Of a DNA stretch of 64,000 bases, positions 15,750 through 23,824 are shown piece by piece; position 1 is the stretch's first letter, and every line of letters starts with the position of its first letter. The stretch comes from Thermoplasmata archaeon (GTDB lineage Archaea > Thermoplasmatota > Thermoplasmata > Thermoplasmatales > Thermoplasmataceae), in NCBI GenBank assembly GCA_021810045.1, contig JAJZJR010000009.1:1-64000 (forward strand), in the 5' to 3' direction. A program made the translations under genes and the position numbers. A model generated the notes under the pieces. That model was given only the letters and a program-made list of their open reading frames with translations. It was not told the origin of the DNA and ran no database searches.

Positions 15750-16328
15750 TCATTTCTTGTCTTCGATCATCTTCCTGTAAAGAAAATCCATTTTTTCCTT
15801 TAGATCGTCAATACCCTTTGTTATCTTAGGTATTGTCTCATTGTAGACCTTCTCAAGGCGATCAATCTTGGTAACAAGGAAATCGACCTTGGTCTGCAGG
15901 TTCATGCTGTCGACGCTATCCCTGAGAGAACTGCTTCCTGACGATGTTTCCTTTCGTCCAATGTTTTCTGTTGTCTTCTTCCCGTAGGTCCCAACAGGCT
16001 CATCAGAATCGATATTGAAGTCAACAGCAGACGGGTATTTGTTGAAAATGTAGGAAGAAAGCCTCATCTCAGCCTTCATGGCAGATTCGCATTCATCGTG
16101 GTCAAGTTCCATTGCAAGTCCATTGGAAAACAGAACTGTTATTCTGGCCCTGTCACACATGGGATAATCCAGGGTCCGGAGCTTCTCATCCACCCTGTTC
16201 TCCAGTTCTGCATATATGCTGAAGGGCATGGATCCTCTGGAGGACTGAACCTCTCTCCTGAGATCAACCAGCCGCTTGTACCTGTTAGTGGCGGTCAGCT
16301 TCTCCCTAAGCATATTGTGATCTGCCAT
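15750..16328 (-). CDS. Unknown protein with C-terminal coiled coil
   Basis: A 192-residue soluble protein that I do not recognise. The first 90 residues are mixed helix and strand with a conserved-looking patch (RARITVLFSNGLAMELDHDE). A Ser/Gly/Lys-rich linker near 115-135 follows. The last 55 residues are a clear coiled coil with heptad hydrophobics (LQTKVDFLVTKIDRLEKVY, then IDDLKEKMDFLYRKM). This suggests self-association or a scaffold role. It lies tail to tail with the metallo-beta-lactamase gene. Confidence 0.6.
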   Translation of the reverse strand: MADHNMLREKLTATNRYKRLVDLRREVQSSRGSMPFSIYAELENRVDEKLRTLDYPMCDRARITVLFSNGLAMELDHDECESAMKAEMRLSSYIFNKYPSAVDFNIDSDEPVGTYGKKTTENIGRKETSSGSSSLRDSVDSMNLQTKVDFLVTKIDRLEKVYNETIPKITKGIDDLKEKMDFLYRKMIEDKK

Positions 16329-16433
16329 GAATATTTCATTATGTCCTAGAAGAAAAACATTTGCTGGTTTCTAACCTAATACTGATTATTGAAATCCGGT
16401 CAAAGTGGATGAAGCCAGACAACATTGGCTCCT

Positions 16434-17051
16434 TCATTTGGACAGTCTAAGGGACATGGAGACAGCATGAGGTACCTTCAGGGTTCCATGCTCATTATCA
16501 ATTTCTATTATATCTCCCCTGTGAACATTGAGCGATGTTCCCGGAAAAGCAGATATCGAGGCCAGTTCCTTAAGGAGCTCCTCATCTTCAAAAACCACTC
16601 TCTTTACCGTGTATTTTCCATCTTCTGCAAGCATGAGCGGGACTTCCTTGAATCTCACTTCCGGATCTACGGGGTTTCCATGCGGGCACGCCTCGGGTCT
16701 TCCCAGGTTCTTGAAGAGAACCTCTCCTCTATCTCCACTGAAAATATGTTCCAGTTCCATTACTGAAGCATGGGTTTCTTCCCAGGGGATCTCTAAAAAG
16801 TTGTACGCGAACACCTCTGCTATCCTGTGCATCCTGACCAGTTCCCTGGCCATGTTCCTGCCGGCAGCTGTGAATGAGATCTTCTTCCCGTCCTTGTTTA
16901 TGAGGCCTTCATCTGAGAGCTTTGTGAGGTACTCATAGGCGGTGGGAGGACTAATCCTGAGCCTGTTTGCCAGTTCCTTTTCCGAGATCCTGTCGAAGGA
17001 TTCCAGATATTCCCAGATTACCAGAAGGTAGTCTTCCCTGTTCAGTCTCAT
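16434..17051 (-). CDS. DtxR/MntR-family metal-dependent repressor
   Basis: A 205-residue regulator with the three-part DtxR plan. Residues 1-62 form the winged helix (SEKELANRLRISPPTAYEYLTKL). Residues 65-130 are the dimerisation and metal domain, with ARELVRMHRIAEVF, a histidine in EETHASVMELEH and the ligand-rich EACPHGNP. Residues 135-205 are an SH3/FeoA-like domain (FPGTSLNVHRGDIIEI). It would repress metal uptake genes when Fe or Mn is bound. The ATG at 17051 is chosen because the family begins exactly there; the frame is open far upstream. It is divergent from the cobalamin adenosyltransferase gene with about 105 bases between. Confidence 0.85.
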   Translation of the reverse strand: MRLNREDYLLVIWEYLESFDRISEKELANRLRISPPTAYEYLTKLSDEGLINKDGKKISFTAAGRNMARELVRMHRIAEVFAYNFLEIPWEETHASVMELEHIFSGDRGEVLFKNLGRPEACPHGNPVDPEVRFKEVPLMLAEDGKYTVKRVVFEDEELLKELASISAFPGTSLNVHRGDIIEIDNEHGTLKVPHAVSMSLRLSK

Positions 17052-17155
17052 CGCACTAATCAGTTTGATTTCATAGATAAACGTTGCCAACCCCTGAAAA
17101 ATTGAAGGAAAAAGTCTCCGCGTTAAGTTTAATCTCAATAAGGGGCTTTCATGAT

Positions 17156-17698
17156 ATGTATACTCGGCGCGGTGACCTCGGGGAGACAGACACCGGGAGA
17201 GGCGGGAGACTCGGCAAAGATTCACTTATAGTTGAGATGGAAGGCACCAACGATGAACTCAATTCGTTTATTGGACTTGCCAGGGCAATGATGTCCTGGG
17301 AGGATATGGGGGAGGATCTTGCCAGGATACAGAGGGATATTTTCACAATGGGTGAACACATAATCAAGGCCGGAACAGGAAGAAGCCTCACTGAGGAACA
17401 TACAAAGTGGCTTGAGGAAAGGGTCGACTATTACAGAAAAGAAGTAGGGCCGGTCCACCTTTTCGTTATACAGGGAGGGTCGCAGGAGGCTGCTTATCTT
17501 CATGTTGCAAGAACAGTCTGCAGGAGATATGAGAGGATGGTTGTTTCCGGCAAAGAAATCATGGAAATAAGCCCACATGTACTGTCATACGCAAACAGGC
17601 TTTCCTCAGTGCTTTTCATGATGGCACTCGCGTCCAATAAAAGAAAGTCCATAAAAGAGGAGATCTGGGATATAAGGCCTCCATCAAAGGGAAAATGA
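17156..17698 (+). CDS. ATP:cob(I)alamin adenosyltransferase, PduO type
   Basis: A 180-residue enzyme that attaches adenosyl from ATP to cob(I)alamin to form coenzyme B12. The N-terminal MYTRRGDLGET with GRGGRLGKDS binds ATP, and the helical bundle has TNDELNSFIGLARA, then RRYERMVVSG and the final ISPHVLSYANRLSSVLFMMAL, all diagnostic for the family. The start at 17156 gives the family N terminus; the frame is open upstream to 17084. No B12-dependent mutase is in the window, so its client is elsewhere. It overlaps the 3' end of lipB on the other strand by 15 bases. Confidence 0.9.
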   Translation: MYTRRGDLGETDTGRGGRLGKDSLIVEMEGTNDELNSFIGLARAMMSWEDMGEDLARIQRDIFTMGEHIIKAGTGRSLTEEHTKWLEERVDYYRKEVGPVHLFVIQGGSQEAAYLHVARTVCRRYERMVVSGKEIMEISPHVLSYANRLSSVLFMMALASNKRKSIKEEIWDIRPPSKGK

Positions 17699-18352
17699 TG
17701 TGTCCCGGAGAAAATCCTCAGAACTGATCAGGCTGAAATCCCCGAATTTTTTGGAAAAAGCATTCACAAAACCCTGTATTATTGATTCCTGGCCTATTCC
17801 GGCATAGCTCATCACAGATGGGTCAAGCCCGCATGGCCTAATCCTGCTGAATCCTTCCAGTACAGACTCTGAAGTGTTGATGGATATTCCATGGTAACTG
17901 ATTCCATGGTCAATGGCCATTCCTACTGATGCCACTTTCTTCTCGCCTGTATCTGTGCGGACCCATATACCTGGCTCCTCTCCAACACTGGCCTCATACC
18001 CTGCCTTATTGAGTATGCCTATCACAGTGTCTTCAACAAAGTGCACAAAGCTTCTGACATCCACATTTCCGTTCTCGCTTATATCTACTATGGGGTAGAT
18101 GACTTTCTGTCCCGGCCCATGGTATGTGACATCTCCACCACGCTCTGTCTGGACGGTTTCCACGCCTTCATAATTTTCTCTTATGGGTTTCCTTCCCAGT
18201 GTATATACCGGTTCATGTTCAAGAAAAAGAAGAAAACCTCTCCTGGTTCCCTTTTTCACGAGATCCAGGAGATGCTTTTGCAGCCTGTAGGCTTCTGAAT
18301 AGGATATCCTGCCCAGGTCAGTTGCGAGGTTTGAAGTGTAGTGGTAATCCAT
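17684..18352 (-). CDS. lipB: Lipoyl(octanoyl) transferase LipB
   Basis: About 222 residues. It moves an octanoyl or lipoyl group onto the lysine of lipoyl domains. The motif RGGDVTYHGPGQ (about 72-83), the catalytic lysine in KVASVGMAIDHGISYHG and the catalytic cysteine in RPCGLD are all present, so the enzyme looks active. It closes the operon lipA-E1alpha-E1beta-E2-E3-lipB; its start lies inside the end of the E3 gene. I choose the ATG at 18352, preceded by AAGGTG; a GTG at 18358 is possible. In bacteria the donor is octanoyl-ACP; archaea lack that pathway, so octanoyl-CoA or free lipoate is a better guess here. Confidence 0.88.
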   Translation of the reverse strand: MDYHYTSNLATDLGRISYSEAYRLQKHLLDLVKKGTRRGFLLFLEHEPVYTLGRKPIRENYEGVETVQTERGGDVTYHGPGQKVIYPIVDISENGNVDVRSFVHFVEDTVIGILNKAGYEASVGEEPGIWVRTDTGEKKVASVGMAIDHGISYHGISINTSESVLEGFSRIRPCGLDPSVMSYAGIGQESIIQGFVNAFSKKFGDFSLISSEDFLRDTSFSL

Positions 18353-19637
18353 ATGCACCTTCTGCAGCTTCCTTCAGGCCTTCCGATATTGTCGGATGCG
18401 GGTGTATTGTAAGACCGATATCCATTGCCATGAGGCCGGATTCAACTGCAAGTGACACTTCGCTGATAAGCTCTGAGGAGTGAGGGGCAACAATGGCTGC
18501 ACCCTTCACAAACCCCTTTTCGTCGTAATACAGCCTGTAAGTGCCAAGGCGGTTGTTCATTCCAAGGCTTCGGCCGTTGGCTCCAACAGGGAATGAAGAG
18601 AACTGGCCGCTCAGTTCTCCGGTATACGATATCTCAGGATCGGAATAGATTACAAATGGCATGGCTCTGTATTCAACCTCTGAATTCCCGCCTGCTATGT
18701 TGTCAGCAGCAACATCGGCATCATAGAAAGCCTTGTGTGCAAGCATTGGCTGGCCGGAAACATCTCCCACTGCATATACGCCTTCGACACTTGTTCTCTT
18801 TCTCAGGTCTGTCTTTATGAATCCATTTTCCATTTCAAGTCCAAGGTTCTCAAGGCCGAATCCCTTGACATTCGGCCTCCTGCCCACAGTGAGAAGAACG
18901 GAATCAGCAATTATGGTTTCTCCCCCATCGATCCTGACAGAATATTTGTCAGATTTTTCAACAGATGAAACCTTCGTGGATGCCAGGACTCTCACATTGA
19001 GGTCCCTCAGGCGCCTTTCCACATGCCTTGCAAGTTCCCTGTCAACTCCTGGAAGGATGCCCTCCATCATTTCCACAATTGTGACATGTGATCCAAGCTT
19101 TGCAAAAGCAGTACCAAGTTCAACGCCAATATATCCTCCACCAATGATTACGAGATCCTGAGGGATTTCTTTCACATCAAGAATTTCCCTGTTGAAAAGT
19201 ACATCCTTCATGGAATCAAACCTTACGGGAACAGAACCTGTTGCAATTACCATGTTCTGGCAGGTGAAATTTTTTCCATTCACAGACACGGTGTTCCTGT
19301 CCACAATGCTGGCTTCGCCTTTCTCTACCTGAACACCATATGATTTGCAGAGGGTCTCCACTCCGCCGGTCAGTTTCTGGATCATTGACCATTTCCACTG
19401 CTGCCATTCCTCCAAGTTGAGGTTCAGTGACATGTCAACTCCGGGGAGTTCCCTCAAATGGGAAACTGAATGGGAAAGTTCAATGAGGGCCTTGGATGGA
19501 ATGCATCCATAGTTGAGGCATTCCCCTCCAACTTTATCCTTCTCCACAAGCATGACTTTCTTGCCTTTCTGGCCTAGCCTGATTGCTGTGGAGTATCCGC
19601 CGGGACCGGCTCCAATTATTATGACATCAAAATCCAT
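18318..19637 (-). CDS. lpdA: Dihydrolipoamide dehydrogenase (E3)
   Basis: A 439-residue flavoprotein of the disulfide reductase family. The FAD site is IIGAGPGGYS at about 7-16, the redox-active disulfide is in GGECLNYGC (Cys40 and Cys45), the NAD site is GGGYIGVELG near 170, and the C-terminal HPHPTISE provides the acid-base histidine. It reoxidises dihydrolipoamide on E2 and makes NADH. It follows the E2 gene by three bases and overlaps lipB by about 35 bases, showing tight translational coupling. Confidence 0.95.
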   Translation of the reverse strand: MDFDVIIIGAGPGGYSTAIRLGQKGKKVMLVEKDKVGGECLNYGCIPSKALIELSHSVSHLRELPGVDMSLNLNLEEWQQWKWSMIQKLTGGVETLCKSYGVQVEKGEASIVDRNTVSVNGKNFTCQNMVIATGSVPVRFDSMKDVLFNREILDVKEIPQDLVIIGGGYIGVELGTAFAKLGSHVTIVEMMEGILPGVDRELARHVERRLRDLNVRVLASTKVSSVEKSDKYSVRIDGGETIIADSVLLTVGRRPNVKGFGLENLGLEMENGFIKTDLRKRTSVEGVYAVGDVSGQPMLAHKAFYDADVAADNIAGGNSEVEYRAMPFVIYSDPEISYTGELSGQFSSFPVGANGRSLGMNNRLGTYRLYYDEKGFVKGAAIVAPHSSELISEVSLAVESGLMAMDIGLTIHPHPTISEGLKEAAEGAYGLPLHFKPRN

Positions 19638-19640
19638 AAT

Positions 19641-20861
19641 TCACCTCACCAGCATGAGCTCGGGTGTTTCAAGGAATTCCTTGAGCCTCATCAGGAACCT
19701 CGTAGCCATGGCTCCGTCAATTAGCCTGTGATCGCAGGAGAGAGACAGATTGGTTTTCATCTTCTCTTCACCATCATCAGTATGTCTTATGATCCTGTGC
19801 ACTCCAAGGATGGCAACCTCCGGGAAATTGATAATGGGGGTTGAAAGAAGCCCTCCAATGGTTCCTACATTTGAAACAGTGAATGTGGCGTTCTGCACTT
19901 CGGTGAGCTTGAGCTGATTCTTTCTGGCTCTCGAAGCAAGATCTGCAAGTTCCTGTCCAACCTGGAGAGTGCTCTTTCTATCAACATCCATTATAACGGG
20001 AACTGTAAGGCCGTCCGGAGTATCTACAGCCACACCTATGTTGTAGGACTTCCTGAGGGTGTAGTTCTTCGCATCCTCATTGTAGATCGCATTGAGGTAT
20101 GGATATTCTTTCAGTGCAGCAGCACTTGCCTTTATGAAGAATGAAGTGAATGTGACCTTTGTATCCTTCTTCCCAAGGTCGGAAATGATTTTTCCCACTC
20201 TTGTGAGATCAACCTCTTCAACAACAGTGAAGTGAGGTATGACCTGCTTGGACTTTGTCATCTTCTCGAAAATGAGTCTTCTCAGGCCACGGGGTTCAAG
20301 AATCTCATCCTCTGCACTCTGAACCACTGGCTGTGCAGGGGGTCTGGCAGCTTTTACTTCAGCAGCCGGGGCAGCCTTTTCTGCAGGTCTCTGTTCAATA
20401 GGCCTGTAGTTTTCAAGATCCTCAAGGGTAACTCTTCCATTATCACCGCTTCCCCTGATAACAGAAATGTCAATTCCCTTTTCCCTTGCTATTCTTCGCA
20501 CCGCAGGAGATGCAAGAACCTGTCCAGTGGAAACCTGAACGTACGGTTCCTCCTTTTCTTCAACTGGATGGGCACTGACAGCCTTCTCCTCAGAAGGCTT
20601 TGTCTCCTCCTGTGCAGGAACGGAACCTTCGGCATCTATCTCTATAAGTACCTCTCCGACCTGGACAACCTGGCCTTCCTGGTGGAGTATATTCCTGACA
20701 GTTCCCTTCACAGGAGATGGTATCTGTACAGTAACCTTGTCGGTCATTACCTCTACCATTTCCTGGTCAATTTCAATGGCATCTCCGGCTTTGACATGCC
20801 ACTTTACTATTTCGCCTTCTGAAACGCCTTCTCCAATATCCGGTAATTTGAATTCGAACAT
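19641..20861 (-). CDS. Dihydrolipoamide acyltransferase (E2)
   Basis: A 406-residue core of the 2-oxoacid dehydrogenase complex. One lipoyl domain (1-80) has the target lysine in EVMTDKVTVQ (Lys42). A Glu/Pro-rich linker leads to the peripheral-subunit-binding domain (SPAVRRIAREKGIDIS, RVTLEDLENY, about 112-150), a second linker rich in Ala/Pro follows, and the catalytic domain ends with SCDHRLIDGA, whose His (about 378) and Asp form the active site. It transfers the acyl group to CoA. The relatives studied in Thermoplasma prefer branched-chain 2-oxoacids. It sits between E1beta and E3 with spacers of 3-5 bases. Confidence 0.95.
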   Translation of the reverse strand: MFEFKLPDIGEGVSEGEIVKWHVKAGDAIEIDQEMVEVMTDKVTVQIPSPVKGTVRNILHQEGQVVQVGEVLIEIDAEGSVPAQEETKPSEEKAVSAHPVEEKEEPYVQVSTGQVLASPAVRRIAREKGIDISVIRGSGDNGRVTLEDLENYRPIEQRPAEKAAPAAEVKAARPPAQPVVQSAEDEILEPRGLRRLIFEKMTKSKQVIPHFTVVEEVDLTRVGKIISDLGKKDTKVTFTSFFIKASAAALKEYPYLNAIYNEDAKNYTLRKSYNIGVAVDTPDGLTVPVIMDVDRKSTLQVGQELADLASRARKNQLKLTEVQNATFTVSNVGTIGGLLSTPIINFPEVAILGVHRIIRHTDDGEEKMKTNLSLSCDHRLIDGAMATRFLMRLKEFLETPELMLVR

Positions 20862-20865
20862 TTAT

Positions 20866-21834
20866 TCACCTGAAATTAAGTATCTTCTCTGCAGCTTTTG
20901 CAATCCTCTTCTCATTGGGCAGGTAATATTCCTCCAGCCTGTATGGAATAGGGGTATCCGGACCCGTAACCCTTATGATTGGGGCATACAGGTATTCGAT
21001 CATTCTTTCCGATATGACTGCCGATATTTCTGCACCCATGCCAAGTGTCCTTGGGGCTTCGTGTACTATCATTACCCTGCCTGTCTTGCTGACAGTTGCC
21101 CTTATGGCATCGATGTCCATGGGGAGTAAAGTCCTGAGGTCAAGAACATCTGCATCAATATTGTTCTTCTCCACTGTTGATTTGACAACTGGAACCATGG
21201 AACCGTATGTTATGATAGACATCTTTTCACCCTCATGAACAAGGTTTGCCTTGCCAACCTCAATCTTGTAGTCTTCCTCAGGCACTTCAACCTTTCCCGC
21301 TCTGTAAAGTCTCTTGGGTTCAAGGAACATGACCGGGTCGTTCATGTCCATAGCCGAGGAAAGAAGGCCTTTTGCATCGTAAGGGTTGGATGGAGTTATA
21401 ACTGTGAGGCCGGCTGTGTGGACAAAATAGGATTCACCGCTCTGCGAATGGTAAAGGCCTCCTCTGACACCTCCACCGTAGGGTGTCCTGAGAACCATGG
21501 GCAGCGTGATCCTGCCTGCCGTCCTGTATCTCATCTTTGCCATCTGGTTCACTATCTGGTCAAATGCCGTGTAAATGAAATCCTGGAACTGTATTTCCGG
21601 CACAGGCCTGAGACCATTGATTGCCATCCCTATGGCGGTACCCACAATTCCGAGTTCCACCAGTGGTGTATCAACAACCCTCTCTGCACCGTATTTCTTC
21701 TGGAGGCCTTCTGTAACTCTGAATACTCCTCCGTCAACTCCAATGTCCTCTCCAAGCAATACTACTGAATCGTCTGCTGACATCCTGGCATCCAGTGTCT
21801 GGTTGATTGCCTGAACCATGTTTATTGTGTTCAT
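20866..21834 (-). CDS. 2-oxoacid dehydrogenase E1 beta subunit
   Basis: A 322-residue transketolase-type subunit. Family features are VVLLGEDIGVDGGVFRVT near 24-41, the AIGMAINGLRPVPEIQF segment, RTPYGGGVRGG with the activation loop HSQSGE, and the C-terminal domain with LRTLLPMD and VHEAPRTLGMGAE. It binds the pyrophosphate-side partner residues of thiamine diphosphate in an alpha2beta2 tetramer. The start overlaps the stop of E1alpha by four bases (ATGA). Confidence 0.94.
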   Translation of the reverse strand: MNTINMVQAINQTLDARMSADDSVVLLGEDIGVDGGVFRVTEGLQKKYGAERVVDTPLVELGIVGTAIGMAINGLRPVPEIQFQDFIYTAFDQIVNQMAKMRYRTAGRITLPMVLRTPYGGGVRGGLYHSQSGESYFVHTAGLTVITPSNPYDAKGLLSSAMDMNDPVMFLEPKRLYRAGKVEVPEEDYKIEVGKANLVHEGEKMSIITYGSMVPVVKSTVEKNNIDADVLDLRTLLPMDIDAIRATVSKTGRVMIVHEAPRTLGMGAEISAVISERMIEYLYAPIIRVTGPDTPIPYRLEEYYLPNEKRIAKAAEKILNFR

Positions 21835-22844
21835 AATATCTCCTCCATCTGTTCTCTGATGTTCCAGGGCATTTTCTCATACACATCCTGGAATGCGGTT
21901 TCCGGGGCAGGTCCCGGTATTTTCTCACATGCATCAAACTTCTCGTTCACTATTCTGGTTGATTCTGTCTTGATCTTTTCAATCAGTTCATCTGTCAGGA
22001 AACCATTCTCCTTGAAGAGTTTCTCATTGATCACGACCGGATCCCTGTCATCTCCCTCCTTCACGATGTCTGTCTGGTATTTCGTGGGGTCATCCGAAGT
22101 TGAGTGCGGGCCCATCCTGAAGAACTTTACTTCGAAAATCACGGGTCCCTTTCCGCTCCTCGCATGTTCAACTGCCTCCTGTGCGACCCTGTAGCTTTCC
22201 TCTATATTGTTCCCGTCTGCGTAGAGGCCCTTTATTCCATAGGCTTCTCCCTTTTTCCAGACGTCAACTTTCGTCTGTTTTTCTACCGGAAGGGAAATCG
22301 CCCATCCGTTGTTTTCACAGAAGAATATAATTGGGAGCTCGAAAACCGCTGCCATGTTCATGGCAGCGTGGAAATCAGGGGTTGATGAGGAACCCTCTCC
22401 AAAACTGGCAACAACAACCTTGTTCTCTTTTCTGTACTTTATGGCATATGCTGCTCCAACTGCCAGCGGCAGGTTTGTTGCAACCGGACTCTGGACAGAC
22501 ATGAAATTCTGTTCATCAGCCATGAAATGGCTGGGCATCTGTCTTCCCTTTGCGGAATCCTCGTTGTTTCCCATGATCTGGTTTATTATGGATTCCACAG
22601 GAACACCCCTGTGGATCATGAGGGCAACATCCCTGTAATACTGGAAAATAAGGTCATCCTTATCCAGGGCCATGGAAAGACCTATCTGGCCGGCTTCCTG
22701 GCCCATTGAGGGGGTATAGAAACCCACCCTCCCCTGTCTCTGTGCTGTAACTATCTTCCTGTCAAGTGTCCTCGACAGGATCATGGCCCCATAGGCCCTG
22801 ATGAATCTTTCACGATCATTCTGTTCATTTGTCATTTCAGTCAT
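21831..22844 (-). CDS. 2-oxoacid dehydrogenase E1 alpha subunit
   Basis: About 337 residues. The thiamine diphosphate motif is seen as ASFGEGSSST followed about 30 residues later by FCENNGWAIS. Further family marks are PSMGQEAGQIG near the N terminus, GRQMPSHF and the phosphorylation-loop-like RMGPHSTSDDPTKY. It decarboxylates the 2-oxoacid. The length and the H-S-T-S-D-D-P-T-K-Y loop resemble branched-chain enzymes more than pyruvate enzymes. The start at 22844 slightly overlaps the end of lipA; the frame is open 18 codons further, but that would overlap lipA deeply. Confidence 0.92.
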   Translation of the reverse strand: MTEMTNEQNDRERFIRAYGAMILSRTLDRKIVTAQRQGRVGFYTPSMGQEAGQIGLSMALDKDDLIFQYYRDVALMIHRGVPVESIINQIMGNNEDSAKGRQMPSHFMADEQNFMSVQSPVATNLPLAVGAAYAIKYRKENKVVVASFGEGSSSTPDFHAAMNMAAVFELPIIFFCENNGWAISLPVEKQTKVDVWKKGEAYGIKGLYADGNNIEESYRVAQEAVEHARSGKGPVIFEVKFFRMGPHSTSDDPTKYQTDIVKEGDDRDPVVINEKLFKENGFLTDELIEKIKTESTRIVNEKFDACEKIPGPAPETAFQDVYEKMPWNIREQMEEIL

Positions 22845-23694
22845 TTTTAATTCTCCTTTTTGCCCAGGCTTCTGCAGCCCGGTATGAAGTTCTGACAAGA
22901 GGCCCGGACGCTACAAAAGAGAAACCGAGCCCATATGCCAAATCCTCCAACTTTTTAAACCTATCTGTTTGAGTATATTCAACCACAGGTAATTGCATTT
23001 TCGTTGGTCTGAGATATTGACCTATTGTTACAATATCAACACCTGCAGTCCTGAGATCTCTTAATGCCAGTTCAACTTCATCATCTGTTTCTCCAAGACC
23101 CAGCATCAGTGATGATTTGGTAAGCTGATCGGGATCCTGCTGTTTCACATATCTCAGGACTTCCAGGGACTGATCATAACCGGCTCTGGGATCCCTTACA
23201 GACGGTGTAAGTCTTCTCACAGTCTCCAGGTTGTGTGCCAGCACAGCCGGTTTTTCCTTTATTATGAGATTTATGAGATCACTCTCACCCCTGAAGTCAG
23301 GGATAAGAACTTCAACCAGTGGACCAGATTGCTTGAGTTCCCTGATTACGGCAGCAAAGTGAGATGCCCCCTGATCGGGAAGATCATCCCTGTCCACAGA
23401 TGTAACAACCACATAGGAAAGTCCCATGAGTTTTGAGGACTGGACCACCTTTGAAGGTTCATCGGGATCAAGAGGAAGCATATGGCCGTGGGTCACGCCA
23501 CAGAATCTGCAGCCTCTCGAACAGTTGCTTCCCATAATCATAAAGGTTGCAGTACCGCTTTCCCAGCATTCAGAAACGTTAGGGCACTTGGCCTCCTCGC
23601 ATACAGTATACAGGGTCCTGTCACGGAGAGTCTTCTTTATGCGTTGGTAGGACTCCCCTGAAGGAATTTTCACCTTTACGTAATCTGGTCTCAC
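22837..23694 (-). CDS. lipA: Lipoyl synthase (radical SAM)
   Basis: A 285-residue enzyme that inserts two sulfurs into protein-bound octanoyl groups. The auxiliary 4Fe-4S cluster uses Cys32, Cys37 and Cys43 (CEEAKCPNVSEC) and the radical SAM cluster uses Cys58, Cys62 and Cys65 (CSRGCRFC). The C-terminal RSSY-like motif appears as VRTSYRA; it reads T-S-Y rather than S-S-Y. It is the first gene of the operon for the 2-oxoacid dehydrogenase complex. Translation begins with GTG at 23694, preceded by AGGA; an AT-rich box near 23720 suggests a short leader. Confidence 0.93.
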   Translation of the reverse strand: MRPDYVKVKIPSGESYQRIKKTLRDRTLYTVCEEAKCPNVSECWESGTATFMIMGSNCSRGCRFCGVTHGHMLPLDPDEPSKVVQSSKLMGLSYVVVTSVDRDDLPDQGASHFAAVIRELKQSGPLVEVLIPDFRGESDLINLIIKEKPAVLAHNLETVRRLTPSVRDPRAGYDQSLEVLRYVKQQDPDQLTKSSLMLGLGETDDEVELALRDLRTAGVDIVTIGQYLRPTKMQLPVVEYTQTDRFKKLEDLAYGLGFSFVASGPLVRTSYRAAEAWAKRRIKND

Positions 23695-23760
23695 TCCTAA
23701 GTATTACGAAAATCTATTCTAAAATATCGCATGAAATCAACTTATAAGTTAGTAAAGACC
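23695..23760 (-). promoter_or_regulatory. Probable promoter of the lipA-E1-E2-E3-lipB operon
   Basis: Upstream of lipA on the minus strand there are two AT-rich boxes: GATATTTTAGAA near 23,720, about 25 bases before the GTG start, and a perfect 12-base palindrome AACTTATAAGTT at about 23,740-23,751. The nearer box would serve a leaderless transcript; the palindrome could be a regulator site or a second TATA box. No direct evidence of use. Confidence 0.4.
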
Positions 23761-23824
23761 AATTATTTTTTAAAAACTGCAGAAGAACAGGATTCTGCTG
23801 AAAAGCATTATCAAAATACCGTTC

